This document shows positions 1 through 9,565 of a stretch of 60,555 nucleotides of DNA, piece after piece. The notes beneath the pieces were generated by a model, which did no database searches, was not told the origin of the DNA, and saw nothing but the letters and a program-made list of their open reading frames with translations. Made by a program: the position numbers and the translations under genes. Origin of the DNA: Actinomyces sp. oral taxon 170 str. F0386 (lineage in GTDB: Bacteria; Actinomycetota; Actinomycetes; Actinomycetales; Actinomycetaceae); contig NZ_GL882516.1 in the NCBI RefSeq assembly GCF_000195595.1, positions 1 to 60,555 of the forward strand, read 5' to 3'. How positions within the stretch are numbered: the stretch's first letter is position 1; each line of letters opens with the position of its first letter.

Positions 1-63
1 ACACTATCGAGTTCTCAAACAACACACCCACTGAAAAATCTTCGAAAGACTTTCCGTCTTTCG
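1..63 (-). promoter_or_regulatory. rRNA operon leader with boxB-like hairpin and boxA-like element (16S lies off the left edge)
   Basis: Read on the minus strand, bases 23-1 spell TTGTTTGAGAACTC followed by GATAGTGT. This resembles the conserved actinobacterial boxA region of 16S leaders, where boxA supports antitermination and pre-rRNA folding. Just upstream, bases 63-43 form a hairpin (arms CGAAAGAC and GTCTTTCG, 5-base loop), in the place of boxB or an RNase III stem. No 16S sequence is inside the window, so the rRNA gene itself is inferred to start shortly beyond base 1. Confidence 0.75.
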
Positions 64-88
64 CCTCCTTCTCAGAAGCGCCTGAGAG

Positions 89-117
89 ACTATATCGAGC
101 CGATTTTCTTGAGTCAA
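89..117 (-). promoter_or_regulatory. Strong sigma70-type promoter for the rRNA operon
   Basis: The minus strand has TTGACT (bases 117-112), a spacer of exactly 17 bases, and TATAGT (94-89). It is the best canonical promoter in the window and sits between the tyrS terminator-like hairpin and the rRNA leader motifs, as expected for rrn transcription. Initiation would fall near base 82. Confidence 0.75.
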
Positions 118-247
118 ACGAATGGTCGATGACCCTCATCTCTATTCGGCTCTTTTTAGTTCTCAGCTCCCGGCCGGTCTGAGGAATTCGCCCTCTCCCT
201 TTCGGGCCGGAGAGAACATTACGCATCTGCTACCCGACCGTCAAACC

Positions 248-289
248 GTAGTGCGGTGACGGTGCCCACAAAAGCTGTCACCGCGCTAC
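248..289 (-). terminator. Terminator-like hairpin after tyrS
   Basis: Bases 248-262 and 275-289 are complementary over about 15 positions with two mismatches (GTAGTGCGGTGACGG against CTGTCACCGCGCTAC). The hairpin starts about 37 bases after the tyrS stop. There is no long T tract, only TTT, so it may be a weak or factor-assisted terminator separating tyrS from the rRNA promoter. Confidence 0.5.
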
Positions 290-325
290 AGCAGTGCTCG
301 AAGGCCGCAGAAATACGTGGAGAAC

Positions 326-1588
326 CTACTTTGTGCGTCCAATAGCCAGGTTCCGCCGACCTTTACGCACCAGGACAACTCCCCCGGCGAGCATGTGCTC
401 GTGGCTGATGACCGTGGCCTCGTCCTCCACCTTGACGTTGTTGAGGTAGGCCCCACCGCCGGCAATGGTCTTCCGCGCGGCGTTACGGCCACGCTCCAGG
501 CCCGCACTGATGAGCAGGTCCACGATCGTGGTCTCTCCGACGACCACGTCACCGGCGGCAAGGTCGGCCGTGGCGGCCAGGATCGTCGCCTCGTCGATGC
601 CGGCGAGATCCCCGCGCCCCCACAAGGCGGAGGTCGCCGCCTCGGCCTGGGCCGTGGCCTCGGCTCCGTGGACCCACGTCGTCACCTCATGAGCCAGAAC
701 TCGCTGCGCCTCTCGGGCCTTCGGATTCTCAGCTGTTGCGGTCTCAAGACGCTCGATCTCCTCGCGCTCCAGGAAGGTGAAGACCTTGAGGAAGCGCACC
801 ACGTCGGCGTCGTCGACCTGCAGCCAGAACTGGTAGAACGCGTAGGGGCTGAGCATCTCCGGGTTGAGCCAGATCGCCCCGCCCTCGGACTTGCCGAACT
901 TGGTGCCGTCGGCCTTGGTGATGAGTGGGTTGGTCATGACGTGGACCGAGGCGCCCTCGACCCTGTGGATGAGGTCCATCCCGCCCACGAGATTGCCCCA
1001 CTGGTCGTTGCCACCCACCTCCAGGGTGCAGCCGTAGCGCCGGTAGAGCTCGAGGTAGTCGTTGGCCTGGAGGACCTGGTAGCTGAACTCGGTGTAGGAG
1101 ATGCCCTCATCGCTGGCCAGGCGTCGAGCAACGATGTCCTTGGAGAGCATGGTGCCCATGCGGAAGTGCTTGCCCAAGTCCCGCAGGAAGTCGATGGCAC
1201 TCATCGCCTGGGTCCAGTCCAAGTTGTTGACGATCCGCGCGGGGTTGTCCCCGCTGAAGTCGAGAAGGTTCTCGAGCTGCTCCTGGAGGCTCACCGCCCA
1301 CCCTGCCACAACGTCCTTGGTGTTGAGGCTGCGCTCCCCCTTGGCGCGTGGGTCGCCGATGAGCCCGGTCGCTCCGCCCACGAGTGCCAGTGGGTGGTGT
1401 CCGGCGAGCTGAAGGTGACGCATGACCTTGACGGCCACGAGGTGGCCGTGGTGAAGGCTGGGTGCTGTCGGGTCGAACCCGCAGTAGAAGGTGACGTCCC
1501 CGTCGGTCAACGCCGCGCGCAGCGCGTCGATGTCGGTGTGCTGGGCGATGAGCCCGCGCCACTGCAGTTCGTCCAGGATGTCCGTCAC
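326..1588 (-). CDS. tyrS: Tyrosyl-tRNA synthetase
   Basis: Charges tRNA-Tyr with tyrosine in the cytoplasm. The 420-residue product is normal TyrS length. The class I HIGH signature appears as HHGH near residues 46-49 and the KMSKS loop as KFGKS around residue 230. The C-terminal part (GGGAYLNN and following) looks like the S4 RNA-binding domain. The start chosen is GTG at 1588, because GGAAGG lies 10 bases upstream and the protein then begins directly with the family N terminus; a longer reading frame to 1735 adds about 49 residues without family character. A tyrS gene just upstream of an rRNA operon is a known actinobacterial arrangement (for example mycobacterial rrnB). Confidence 0.95.
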   Translation of the reverse strand: MTDILDELQWRGLIAQHTDIDALRAALTDGDVTFYCGFDPTAPSLHHGHLVAVKVMRHLQLAGHHPLALVGGATGLIGDPRAKGERSLNTKDVVAGWAVSLQEQLENLLDFSGDNPARIVNNLDWTQAMSAIDFLRDLGKHFRMGTMLSKDIVARRLASDEGISYTEFSYQVLQANDYLELYRRYGCTLEVGGNDQWGNLVGGMDLIHRVEGASVHVMTNPLITKADGTKFGKSEGGAIWLNPEMLSPYAFYQFWLQVDDADVVRFLKVFTFLEREEIERLETATAENPKAREAQRVLAHEVTTWVHGAEATAQAEAATSALWGRGDLAGIDEATILAATADLAAGDVVVGETTIVDLLISAGLERGRNAARKTIAGGGAYLNNVKVEDEATVISHEHMLAGGVVLVRKGRRNLAIGRTK

Positions 1589-1772
1589 TGTCCAGTCGCC
1601 TTCCGTGGGTTGTCGTGCGTCCTGCACGTGTTGTCCCGGCGCGTCGCGCTCGGGCCGGCGGATACCTCCGGCGCAGATAGTCTGCCATGTCCCAGTCCTG
1701 CTTCCACGATGTGGTCGGACCGGCACCGATGTCACGTGTGTCGTCGGCCCGTCGCCTGCAGCACCTGGACGG

Positions 1773-2459
1773 TTACCGGTTCATGAGCCCCACACCGATC
1801 ACAGGTCCGTAGGTCTGCCATCCTCCTACTGCACGAGCACGTTGACCGGCGGTGATGATCAGTCCGTGGAAGTCCTTGAGCTGGCCAACATCGAGCCCGC
1901 TGTCGGCCACTGCTGCCTCATGGGCGCGTCGGGTCTGCTCATAATCTCGTCCCACCTCATAACCGGCTTGGCGGAGCAGGCGCCTGGCATAGGCGTCGAA
2001 GATGAACCGGGGCCTGCCGTAGACCATGAGAGCGACGACGTCGGCCGTCTCCGGGCCGAACCCGGGGAGCTTCATCAGCTCTGCGCGCAGGGCGTCATCA
2101 CCGAGAGCAGGTGCCACTCGTCCTTCCGGGCCCGTGAGCCAGGTCGCGTAGGCGCGCAGCGCGCGAGCCTTGGCCTTCATGAATCCGCTGGGGCGGATCA
2201 GGTCGATGAGGCACGCCTCGTCAAGCGAGAGCATCCGGTCAGCGTCGAAGGCCGTGGCGTCTCTCAGCGCATCCAGGGAGCGCAGAGCACTGCCCCATGT
2301 GGTGTTCTGGACGAGGACGGCCCCGCAGACGTACTCGAGGTCGGACTCGGCGGGCCAGGGATCGATCTCACCGAGCTCGGCCCGCAGCAGCTCGTACAGA
2401 GTGCGCAGAGGGATCGGCATGCCCGCGGAGTCGGGGGCCGGATGCGGGGAATCGTTCAC
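1773..2459 (-). CDS. HhH-GPD DNA glycosylase, endonuclease III-like, probably monofunctional (MagIII type)
   Basis: Predicted base-excision repair enzyme of 228 residues. It has the helix-hairpin-helix [10 protein letters not shown] followed by FIFDAYARR, whose Asp matches the catalytic Asp of Nth/MutY. In Nth the HhH carries the lyase Lys (GRKTA); here that position is Glu (GPETA), so beta-lyase activity is unlikely and a simple glycosylase, as in MagIII, is the better guess. No C-terminal Cys cluster for a 4Fe-4S centre is visible. The GTG start at 2459 overlaps the methyltransferase stop as GTGA, with GGAG 5 bases upstream, so it is probably translationally coupled as the last gene of the MarR operon. 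The substrate (3-methyladenine-like) is inferred. Confidence 0.8.
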   Translation of the reverse strand: MNDSPHPAPDSAGMPIPLRTLYELLRAELGEIDPWPAESDLEYVCGAVLVQNTTWGSALRSLDALRDATAFDADRMLSLDEACLIDLIRPSGFMKAKARALRAYATWLTGPEGRVAPALGDDALRAELMKLPGFGPETADVVALMVYGRPRFIFDAYARRLLRQAGYEVGRDYEQTRRAHEAAVADSGLDVGQLKDFHGLIITAGQRARAVGGWQTYGPVIGVGLMNR

Positions 2460-3070
2460 AAGGTCTCCATCGAGCGGTCCCAGATGAGGGTGTAACGGTA
2501 GTAGAAGCGCCGTCGAGCCCTGGCCGTGGGAAGGATACGGGATGCCGCCGCACGGATCTCGGTGAACGACTCTCGTGGAGAACGCGTGACCACACCGATG
2601 TCGCGCGTCTCCCGGCGCAGGGCACCGACCACGTGCAGAGGCAGAACAGCCAGTGCGGACAGCAACCAGTCCCACAGGCTCTTGTTGGCGGCCAGGCCGA
2701 CGACGATGAGTCGCCCGCCAGGTGCCACCAGCTCTCTCAGCCTCACCAGGGCAGGTTCCAGCGGGAGGTGGTGCAACGTGGCCACGCAGCTGACCGTCTC
2801 GAAGGTGCCGATGCGCTGAGGCAGGTCGGGATCCATGACGTCGTCGAGGAGGACCTCGGCCTGCGGGATCTGCTCCAGACGGCCACGTGCTCGAGCAACC
2901 GCCTGCTCATCGGGATCAAGTCCGACGACGCAGCGGCACACCGTTGCCAGGCGCTCGAGCAGGAGCCCGTCACCGCATCCGACATCGAGCGCGCTCCCAC
3001 CGCGCAGCGCCGCGTCCCTCACGATGCGGCGATGGAAGGCGACGTTGTGGTTCCAGTAGTCATCGGTCAC
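2456..3070 (-). CDS. Class I SAM-dependent methyltransferase
   Basis: The 204-residue protein has the Rossmann motif I LDVGCGDG (residues 28-35), an acidic strand-2 end (GLDPDE) and a motif IV region CVATLHHLP, as in the Methyltransf_11/25 families. A hydrophobic stretch after the core (SLWDWLLSALAV) is common in this group and need not be a membrane helix. GTG at 3070 was chosen because GAGG lies 8 bases upstream and the longer frame to 3298 would run deep into marR. It follows marR by 10 bases and overlaps the glycosylase start. The substrate cannot be told from sequence. Confidence 0.85.
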   Translation of the reverse strand: MTDDYWNHNVAFHRRIVRDAALRGGSALDVGCGDGLLLERLATVCRCVVGLDPDEQAVARARGRLEQIPQAEVLLDDVMDPDLPQRIGTFETVSCVATLHHLPLEPALVRLRELVAPGGRLIVVGLAANKSLWDWLLSALAVLPLHVVGALRRETRDIGVVTRSPRESFTEIRAAASRILPTARARRRFYYRYTLIWDRSMETL

Positions 3071-3080
3071 TGAGGCAACC

Positions 3081-3620
3081 TCACGGAGCAGCCTCCATGG
3101 TCGTACCGGCCGCGTCACCAGGGGTCTCGGGGCTCGCGCTCCGACCGGCGGGCGCATCGGCTGCCTCGCCGTGGTGCGCTGTTTCTCTGCGCACCACGGC
3201 ACCGGCGTCGCGCAGCAGCGCGTCGCGCAGGTGGGGCATGGTGATGAAGTACGCCTCATCGGCATCCTCCACAAGGCGTGTTGCCCGAGCCCCGACATCT
3301 CGCCCCGCAGCCGTCGTTGTCACGATCCGCGCGCGGGAGTCCTTGGGGTCCTGCTGGCGCGAGACAAGGCCGGCCTGCTCCAGCCTGCGCAGCACCTGAC
3401 TGGCGGTTTTCACATCCATTCCCGCCTGGGCCGCAATCATGACCTGGCTGGCGCCGTCTCCCTGTTCCTCGAGCCACTGCGTGCAGGACAGGAGGACGAA
3501 CTGCGAGTGCGTCAGTGCGACGGGCCCCAGAGCAGCCGCGATGTCGCGCTGCCAGGCCAGCGCGGTCCTCCACATGAGGAAGCCGGGACTCGCCTCCGGC
3601 CCCTGGAACCGTGTCTTCAC
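3081..3620 (-). CDS. MarR-family transcriptional regulator
   Basis: A 179-residue winged-helix repressor. The recognition region (GMDVKTASQVLRRLEQAGLV) and the wing (DPKDSRARIV) match MarR, and the N-terminal helices would form the dimer. The last 35 residues are a Pro/Ala/Gly-rich tail not typical of the family. The GTG start overlaps the stop of the SRPBCC gene by 4 bases (GTGA), so it is co-transcribed. It most likely represses its own operon through the palindrome at 4074-4097. The ligand is unknown. Confidence 0.88.
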   Translation of the reverse strand: MKTRFQGPEASPGFLMWRTALAWQRDIAAALGPVALTHSQFVLLSCTQWLEEQGDGASQVMIAAQAGMDVKTASQVLRRLEQAGLVSRQQDPKDSRARIVTTTAAGRDVGARATRLVEDADEAYFITMPHLRDALLRDAGAVVRRETAHHGEAADAPAGRSASPETPGDAAGTTMEAAP

Positions 3621-4042
3621 ATATCGACCCTAGCAGCCTCGATGAGTGAGTCGATGGCCTGCGGGAAGTCCTCGGCGATTCTCGGACCGATCGCCGGGCC
3701 GGCATCGTCGGCACCGGGGCCGTCGATGTCGAGGCGGGTGACAACAACGCTCTTCCCCTGTGTCTCTGTGGGCATGAAGGAGTGTGTGAAGGTCAGTTCC
3801 ACTCCCCCATAGGAGACCCGGTCCGCCTGGACATGAGGCGGCTCCCATCGCGTCACCACGATCTCAGCGCTGTCTTGCCCGGCCGGTGTCATCGCGATCG
3901 ACGCACCGGGCCCCACTGGCTCGCGAGGTTCGTAGCGATCTCCTTCCGGGAGCTCGATCTCACCGGAGAGCACCTTGATCCAGGTCTTCCACAGGACCTC
4001 CACCGGGACATCCGCCGTCCGTTCACACTCAGTCGACCACAT
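3617..4042 (-). CDS. SRPBCC (START/AHSA1-like) small-molecule-binding protein
   Basis: A 141-residue protein with the SRPBCC fold pattern: an opening strand with ADVPVEVLWKTW, a middle containing GGVELTFTHSF, and a long C-terminal helix (FPQAIDSLIEAA). Such proteins bind hydrophobic ligands in a deep cavity, and some act as cyclases or hydratases. It is the first gene of the SRPBCC-marR-methyltransferase-glycosylase operon, with a strong GGAGG/AAAGG ribosome site before ATG 4042. A role in binding the compound sensed by the neighbouring MarR is possible but only inferred. Confidence 0.8.
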   Translation of the reverse strand: MWSTECERTADVPVEVLWKTWIKVLSGEIELPEGDRYEPREPVGPGASIAMTPAGQDSAEIVVTRWEPPHVQADRVSYGGVELTFTHSFMPTETQGKSVVVTRLDIDGPGADDAGPAIGPRIAEDFPQAIDSLIEAARVDM

Positions 4043-4073
4043 TGCTCGCCTTTCCTCCGCGGTTGCATAATCA

Positions 4074-4097
4074 AGATAGTCTCTACAGAGATTATCT
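4074..4097. promoter_or_regulatory. Palindromic MarR-type operator
   Basis: The arms AGATAGTCTCT and AGAGATTATCT flank a 2-base AC centre and match at 10 of 11 positions. It sits 32-55 bases upstream of the SRPBCC start, inside an AT-rich promoter segment containing TAATCT and GATTAT on the minus strand. Size, symmetry and location fit an autoregulatory site for the MarR protein encoded by the second gene. Confidence 0.7.
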
Positions 4098-4158
4098 GTG
4101 CACTTATTATTAGATGATGTGAGTACTCAGGGCAAGCCGGCGCCCGGCAGCATGAGAG

Positions 4159-4821
4159 TCAGTCCTGACGACGACGCCTGGGCGCGGCCGGTCTGTAAGG
4201 TGAGACAGTCGGCTCGCCGTGGAGCCAGAAACGCCAGGGAAAGGAGCTCCCGTCTCCTCCAGGCCCGGCGACCCCGGTGCGTGGCCCGCTCCGGATGCGC
4301 GCGGGATCCGGCGCCCGCTGCAACCTCGGCAGGGTCAGGCTGATACGTGATCCCGGCCCACCCAGCAGTGCGCCGTCGTCGGAGCGGTCCAGCCCGAGCG
4401 CCGAGCACAACCGGGCCGGACCGCGGGCCAGGTCGCGGTCAGTACGTGCGGCGGGGCGACGCTCTCTGGCCAGCTCAGTCCCGTCCACCACCTCTCCCCC
4501 ACGCAGGAGCACCGCTCGCGAGATCCCCGCCGGTCCGGTAACGATGTTGAGACAGTGGTGCATGCCGTAGGTGAAGTAGACGTAGATGCACCCGCCGGCC
4601 TCGAACATCGAGGTGTTGCGGGCCGTGCGCCCGCGAAAGGCGTGGGAGCCCGGGTCCTCCTCGCCCCGGTAGGCCTCCACCTCCGTCAGCCTGATCGCGA
4701 CGCGTCCTTGCGAGCCGGCAACGGAGATGACGGCGCCCAGCAGCGCCGGGGCCGCCTCCAGGCTGTCACGGCTCAGGATCGAGGCGACTTCGGGACTCAG
4801 TTCCGTCGTGGGCTCCGCCAT
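4159..4821 (-). CDS. 3-methyladenine DNA glycosylase, AAG/MPG family
   Basis: Removes alkylated or deaminated purines (3-methyladenine, hypoxanthine and similar) in base-excision repair. The 220-residue product shows the family landmarks: LTEVEAY with the catalytic Glu, HAFRGRTARN, and YVYFTYGMHHCLN. The ATG at 4821 has GAGG 8 bases upstream and lies 22 bases after the argH stop; the longer frame to 4899 would overlap argH. The C-terminal 30 residues (after WRFWLHGEPTVS) are basic. It may be read through from argH. The second glycosylase at 1773-2459 is only about 2 kb away. Confidence 0.92.
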   Translation of the reverse strand: MAEPTTELSPEVASILSRDSLEAAPALLGAVISVAGSQGRVAIRLTEVEAYRGEEDPGSHAFRGRTARNTSMFEAGGCIYVYFTYGMHHCLNIVTGPAGISRAVLLRGGEVVDGTELARERRPAARTDRDLARGPARLCSALGLDRSDDGALLGGPGSRISLTLPRLQRAPDPARIRSGPRTGVAGPGGDGSSFPWRFWLHGEPTVSPYRPAAPRRRRQD

Positions 4822-4843
4822 GACATCGTCCTCGCGAGCAGGC

Positions 4844-6475
<1,632 letters not shown>

Positions 6476-6627
6476 TCAGTTCGGAGGAGGACCTGTGGTG
6501 GACCGCGGGCAAAGACGCCCCACCCTTTTCGAGGAAGGCACAGGACCGGGAGCAGCAGGACGACGCCAACCGACGGGAAGGAAGAAGGACCTGCCCGGTA
6601 ACCGGCCGGTCATGTCATGATGAGCCA

Positions 6628-7509
6628 ATGCCCGCCGAACAAGACGCCCTTTTCCCAGGCAAGCAGTTCATCTCCACTGTGCTCGAGGCGCTGGAGACCA
6701 AGACCAGGATGACCGGGGTGATCGCCCACCGCTATCTCATGCGCGCGGCCATGGCCGGCATGATCGTGGCGGTCTTCTACATCGTCAACTACGCCATTGT
6801 CGGCATCCTCGACGGCCTGCGCTTCGGGGACACCTCGCTCGCGGGGGTCGGAAAGATGCTCGGGGCCCTGGCCTTCGGACCCGCCCTCGTCTTCATCTAC
6901 TACACGAAGTCCGAGCTGCTCACCAGCAACATGATGGTGGTGGTCATCGGCTACTACTACAAGCGCATCTCGGCGTGGAGGAGCCTGAGGGTGCTGGCCA
7001 TGTGCCTGGCCGGCAACTTCGTGGGCGGGCTCATCTTCGCGGTCATGTACCGCTTCTCCACCCTCGTGGACGGCGCCACTGGTGAGCAGGCCCTGCACTC
7101 GGTGGAGGCCAAGCTGGGCTACCTGTCATCGGCCTCAGGGGTCGGGGACCTCTTTGTACGGGCAATCCTGTGCAACTTCATGATCAACCTGGCGATGCTC
7201 CTCATCTACAACGGCTTCATCCACGAGGACTGGTCCAAGATCTTCTCGATGATCATCGCCGTGTTCGTCTTCGCCTTCCTCGGTTTTGAGCACTCGGTGG
7301 CCAACACGGTCCTGTTCACCGTCGTCGGTCTGACGCACGGGATCGATGTTCTGCCGGCGCTGGGCAACGTGGCCGTGGCGCTACTGGGCAACTTCGTGGG
7401 CGGCGGGCTGCTGATCGGTGGCTACTACGCCTACGCCAACGACGACTCCCGCTGGCTGCGCCGGCAGCCCCGGAAGGACGGGGTACAGGCGGCTGAGTCG
7501 GCTGAGTGA
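6628..7509 (+). CDS. Formate/nitrite transporter (FNT/FocA-NirC) family channel
   Basis: A 293-residue membrane protein with six predicted helices and FNT landmarks: a Ser/Thr-rich half-helix loop (SELLTSNMM), a CNFMINLAM segment matching the family CNW/CNL motif, and GFEHSVANTV with the pore-region His. Members pass formate, nitrite, hydrosulfide or acetate/lactate across the inner membrane; the substrate here is not resolvable. It lies alone on the plus strand between argG and argH, both on minus. There is no clear Shine-Dalgarno; CATGAT six bases before ATG may be a -10 for a leaderless message. Confidence 0.9.
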   Translation: MPAEQDALFPGKQFISTVLEALETKTRMTGVIAHRYLMRAAMAGMIVAVFYIVNYAIVGILDGLRFGDTSLAGVGKMLGALAFGPALVFIYYTKSELLTSNMMVVVIGYYYKRISAWRSLRVLAMCLAGNFVGGLIFAVMYRFSTLVDGATGEQALHSVEAKLGYLSSASGVGDLFVRAILCNFMINLAMLLIYNGFIHEDWSKIFSMIIAVFVFAFLGFEHSVANTVLFTVVGLTHGIDVLPALGNVAVALLGNFVGGGLLIGGYYAYANDDSRWLRRQPRKDGVQAAESAE

Positions 7510-7568
7510 CCGGGGTCGGCGGCTCCCTGCCGTGAGCAGGCCGTCCCCGTCGGCGAGGCACGGCCAGC

Positions 7569-7621
7569 ATGACGAACCGGTTGCCTCCACTTTCTGTCTG
7601 CGGAGGCAACCGGTTCGTCAT
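7569..7621. terminator. Perfect 20-bp inverted repeat between convergent FNT and argG genes
   Basis: Bases 7569-7588 and 7602-7621 are exact reverse complements (20 of 20) around a 13-base loop. It starts 60 bases after the FNT stop and lies 58 bases beyond the argG stop, so it can serve both converging transcripts. No T tract follows on either side, typical of GC-rich actinobacterial terminators. Confidence 0.75.
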
Positions 7622-7678
7622 ACTCTGTCGGTTTAAGGCATCCCCGCACCATAGGACCTGAGACGGTTCATGCCCCGG

Positions 7679-8902
7679 TCAGAACCCCTGACCGTTGCCG
7701 GCTCGCACGTCGCGGGCGGCGGCAAGCTTGGACTGCATCCCGTAGATCTCGATGAATCCTCGCGAGGAGGACTGATCGAAGGTGTCACCGCTCTCGTAGG
7801 TGGCCAGGTTGAAGTCGTACAGGCCGGTCTCGGAGCGGCGCCCGGTGACGGTCGCCCGGCCGCCGTGCAGCACCATTCGAATATCACCGTTCACGTAGCG
7901 CTGGGTGTCCTCGATGAAGGCGTCCATGGAGCGCTTGAGCGGGGAGTACCACTGGGCCTCGTAGACGAGCTCGGCCCAGTTCTGCTCCATACTCCGCTTG
8001 TAGCGGCGCTGCATGCGCTCCAGGGTGACGGACTCGAGCGCCTGGTGGGCCTCGATGAGGGCGACGGCTCCGGGAGCCTCGTAGATCTCACGGGACTTGA
8101 TGCCCACGAGCCGGTCCTCGACCATGTCGATGCGTCCCACCCCCTGGGCTCCGGCCCGGCGGTTGAGCTCCTGGATGGCCTCCAGCGGAGTGACCTCCCG
8201 GCCGTCGATGGCCACCGGGACGCCCTCCTTGAAGGTGAGGGTCACCTCGTCGGGCAGGGGCGGGTAGGTGGGGTCATCGGTGTAGACGTAGACATCCTTG
8301 GTAGGAGCGTTCCACAGGTCCTCCAGGAAGCCGGTCTCGATGGCGCGACCCCACACGTTCTGGTCGATGGAGAAGGGGTTGTGCTTGGTGGTCTCGATCG
8401 GCAGGTTGTGCTTCTCGGCGTAGTCGATGGCGACGTCACGGGTCAGCGCCAGGTCGCGCACCGGGGAGATGCAGTCCATGTCGGGGGCCATCGAGGTAAT
8501 GGACACCTCGAAGCGGACCTGGTCATTACCCTTGCCGGTGCAGCCGTGAGCCACCGTGTGGGCACCGAACTCACGGGCGGCCTTGACCAGATGGCGGGCG
8601 ATGACGGGGCGGGAGAGCGCCGAGACGAGCGGGTAGGTGCCCTCGTAGAGGGCGTTGGCCTTGAGGGCGGGCATGCAGTAGTCGTTGGCGAACTCATCGC
8701 GGGCATCGGCCACGTAGGCCTCAACGGCACCGCAGTCGAGGGCGCGCTGGCGGATCACCTCAAGGTCCTCGCCGCCCTGGCCGACATCGACGGCGACAGC
8801 GACGACCTCTCGGCCGGTGGCCTCGCCGATCCAGCCGATGGCGACAGACGTGTCCAGGCCTCCGGAGTAGGCCAGGACGACACGGTCCTTGTGGGTGCTC
8901 AT
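7679..8902 (-). CDS. argG: Argininosuccinate synthase
   Basis: Joins citrulline and aspartate using ATP. The 407-residue protein opens with the ATP-pyrophosphatase P-loop AYSGGLDTS (residues 11-19) and carries the family segments [14 protein letters not shown] and [15 protein letters not shown]. It follows argR by 78 bases on the same strand and is probably the distal gene of the arg operon. A purine-rich GAGAAGAGAG stretch precedes the ATG. Confidence 0.97.
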   Translation of the reverse strand: MSTHKDRVVLAYSGGLDTSVAIGWIGEATGREVVAVAVDVGQGGEDLEVIRQRALDCGAVEAYVADARDEFANDYCMPALKANALYEGTYPLVSALSRPVIARHLVKAAREFGAHTVAHGCTGKGNDQVRFEVSITSMAPDMDCISPVRDLALTRDVAIDYAEKHNLPIETTKHNPFSIDQNVWGRAIETGFLEDLWNAPTKDVYVYTDDPTYPPLPDEVTLTFKEGVPVAIDGREVTPLEAIQELNRRAGAQGVGRIDMVEDRLVGIKSREIYEAPGAVALIEAHQALESVTLERMQRRYKRSMEQNWAELVYEAQWYSPLKRSMDAFIEDTQRYVNGDIRMVLHGGRATVTGRRSETGLYDFNLATYESGDTFDQSSSRGFIEIYGMQSKLAAARDVRAGNGQGF

Positions 8903-8980
8903 GGGATCTCTCTTCTCTTCGTGGTGACACTGGCGGAGCAGTGGCGGGTGACTTGAGGTGTCAAGGGCTGTGGGGAGAGG

Positions 8981-9565
8981 TCAGGCGCGGGCTGAGGGAT
9001 CGGCGAGCGCGAGCAGGTGCCCGGCCACGTCGGCGGCGACCTGAGCGCTGCGGGTGATGACCAGGACGGTGTCGTCACCGGCAATACAACCCAGGACCCC
9101 GGGCATCATCGCGTCGTCGACGGCCCCGGCGAGCAGCTGGGCGGCCCCGGCCGGGGTTCGCAGCACCACCTGGGAGCCCGCCCACTCGGCAGTGACGAGC
9201 AGCTCGGCGCACCACCGGGCGAGGCGGGGGGTGGTGTGGGCGCGCAGGGAGTCGTCAGTCTCCTCCGTCCCGGTGAAGGCTGCATGGACCTGCCCGGGCG
9301 CCCCGGCCTCGGGCATCGAGTAGATGAGCTCTCCGCCCGGGGCACGGATCTTCGTGGCACGCAGCTCCACCAGGTCCCGCGAGAGCGTGGCCTGGGTGGT
9401 GCTGATGCCACGTTGCGCCAGGGCTTTGCGCAGCTGAGCCTGGGACCGGATGCGTTCGCGGGAGAGGATCTGGATGATGCTGGCGTGCCTGGCGGTCTTG
9501 GTCCCGGGTGCCAGCGGGGCCGCTGCCGCCGGGTCTCGGTGAGAGGCCTCGATGGTGGCGCTCAT
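8981..9565 (-). CDS. argR: Arginine repressor
   Basis: Hexameric arginine-sensing repressor. The 194-residue protein has the N-terminal winged helix (SQAQLRKAL and ISTTQATLSRDLVEL, with the SR of the recognition helix) and a C-terminal oligomerisation and arginine-binding domain in which GCIAGDDTVLVI matches the conserved GTIAGDDTI. Its first 24 residues are an Ala/Pro-rich extension. The ATG overlaps the argD stop by 4 bases. It probably binds the site upstream of argC at 14129-14144. Confidence 0.95.
   Translation of the reverse strand: MSATIEASHRDPAAAAPLAPGTKTARHASIIQILSRERIRSQAQLRKALAQRGISTTQATLSRDLVELRATKIRAPGGELIYSMPEAGAPGQVHAAFTGTEETDDSLRAHTTPRLARWCAELLVTAEWAGSQVVLRTPAGAAQLLAGAVDDAMMPGVLGCIAGDDTVLVITRSAQVAADVAGHLLALADPSARA

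Noticed and set aside
317-1786. 489-codon plus-strand frame opposite tyrS
   Set aside because: Antisense of a clear TyrS with both class I signatures; no ribosome site or family likeness.
6595-6605. CCGGTAACCGG palindrome before the FNT gene as an operator
   Set aside because: Short GC-rich palindromes are expected by chance here, and no regulator or second copy supports it.
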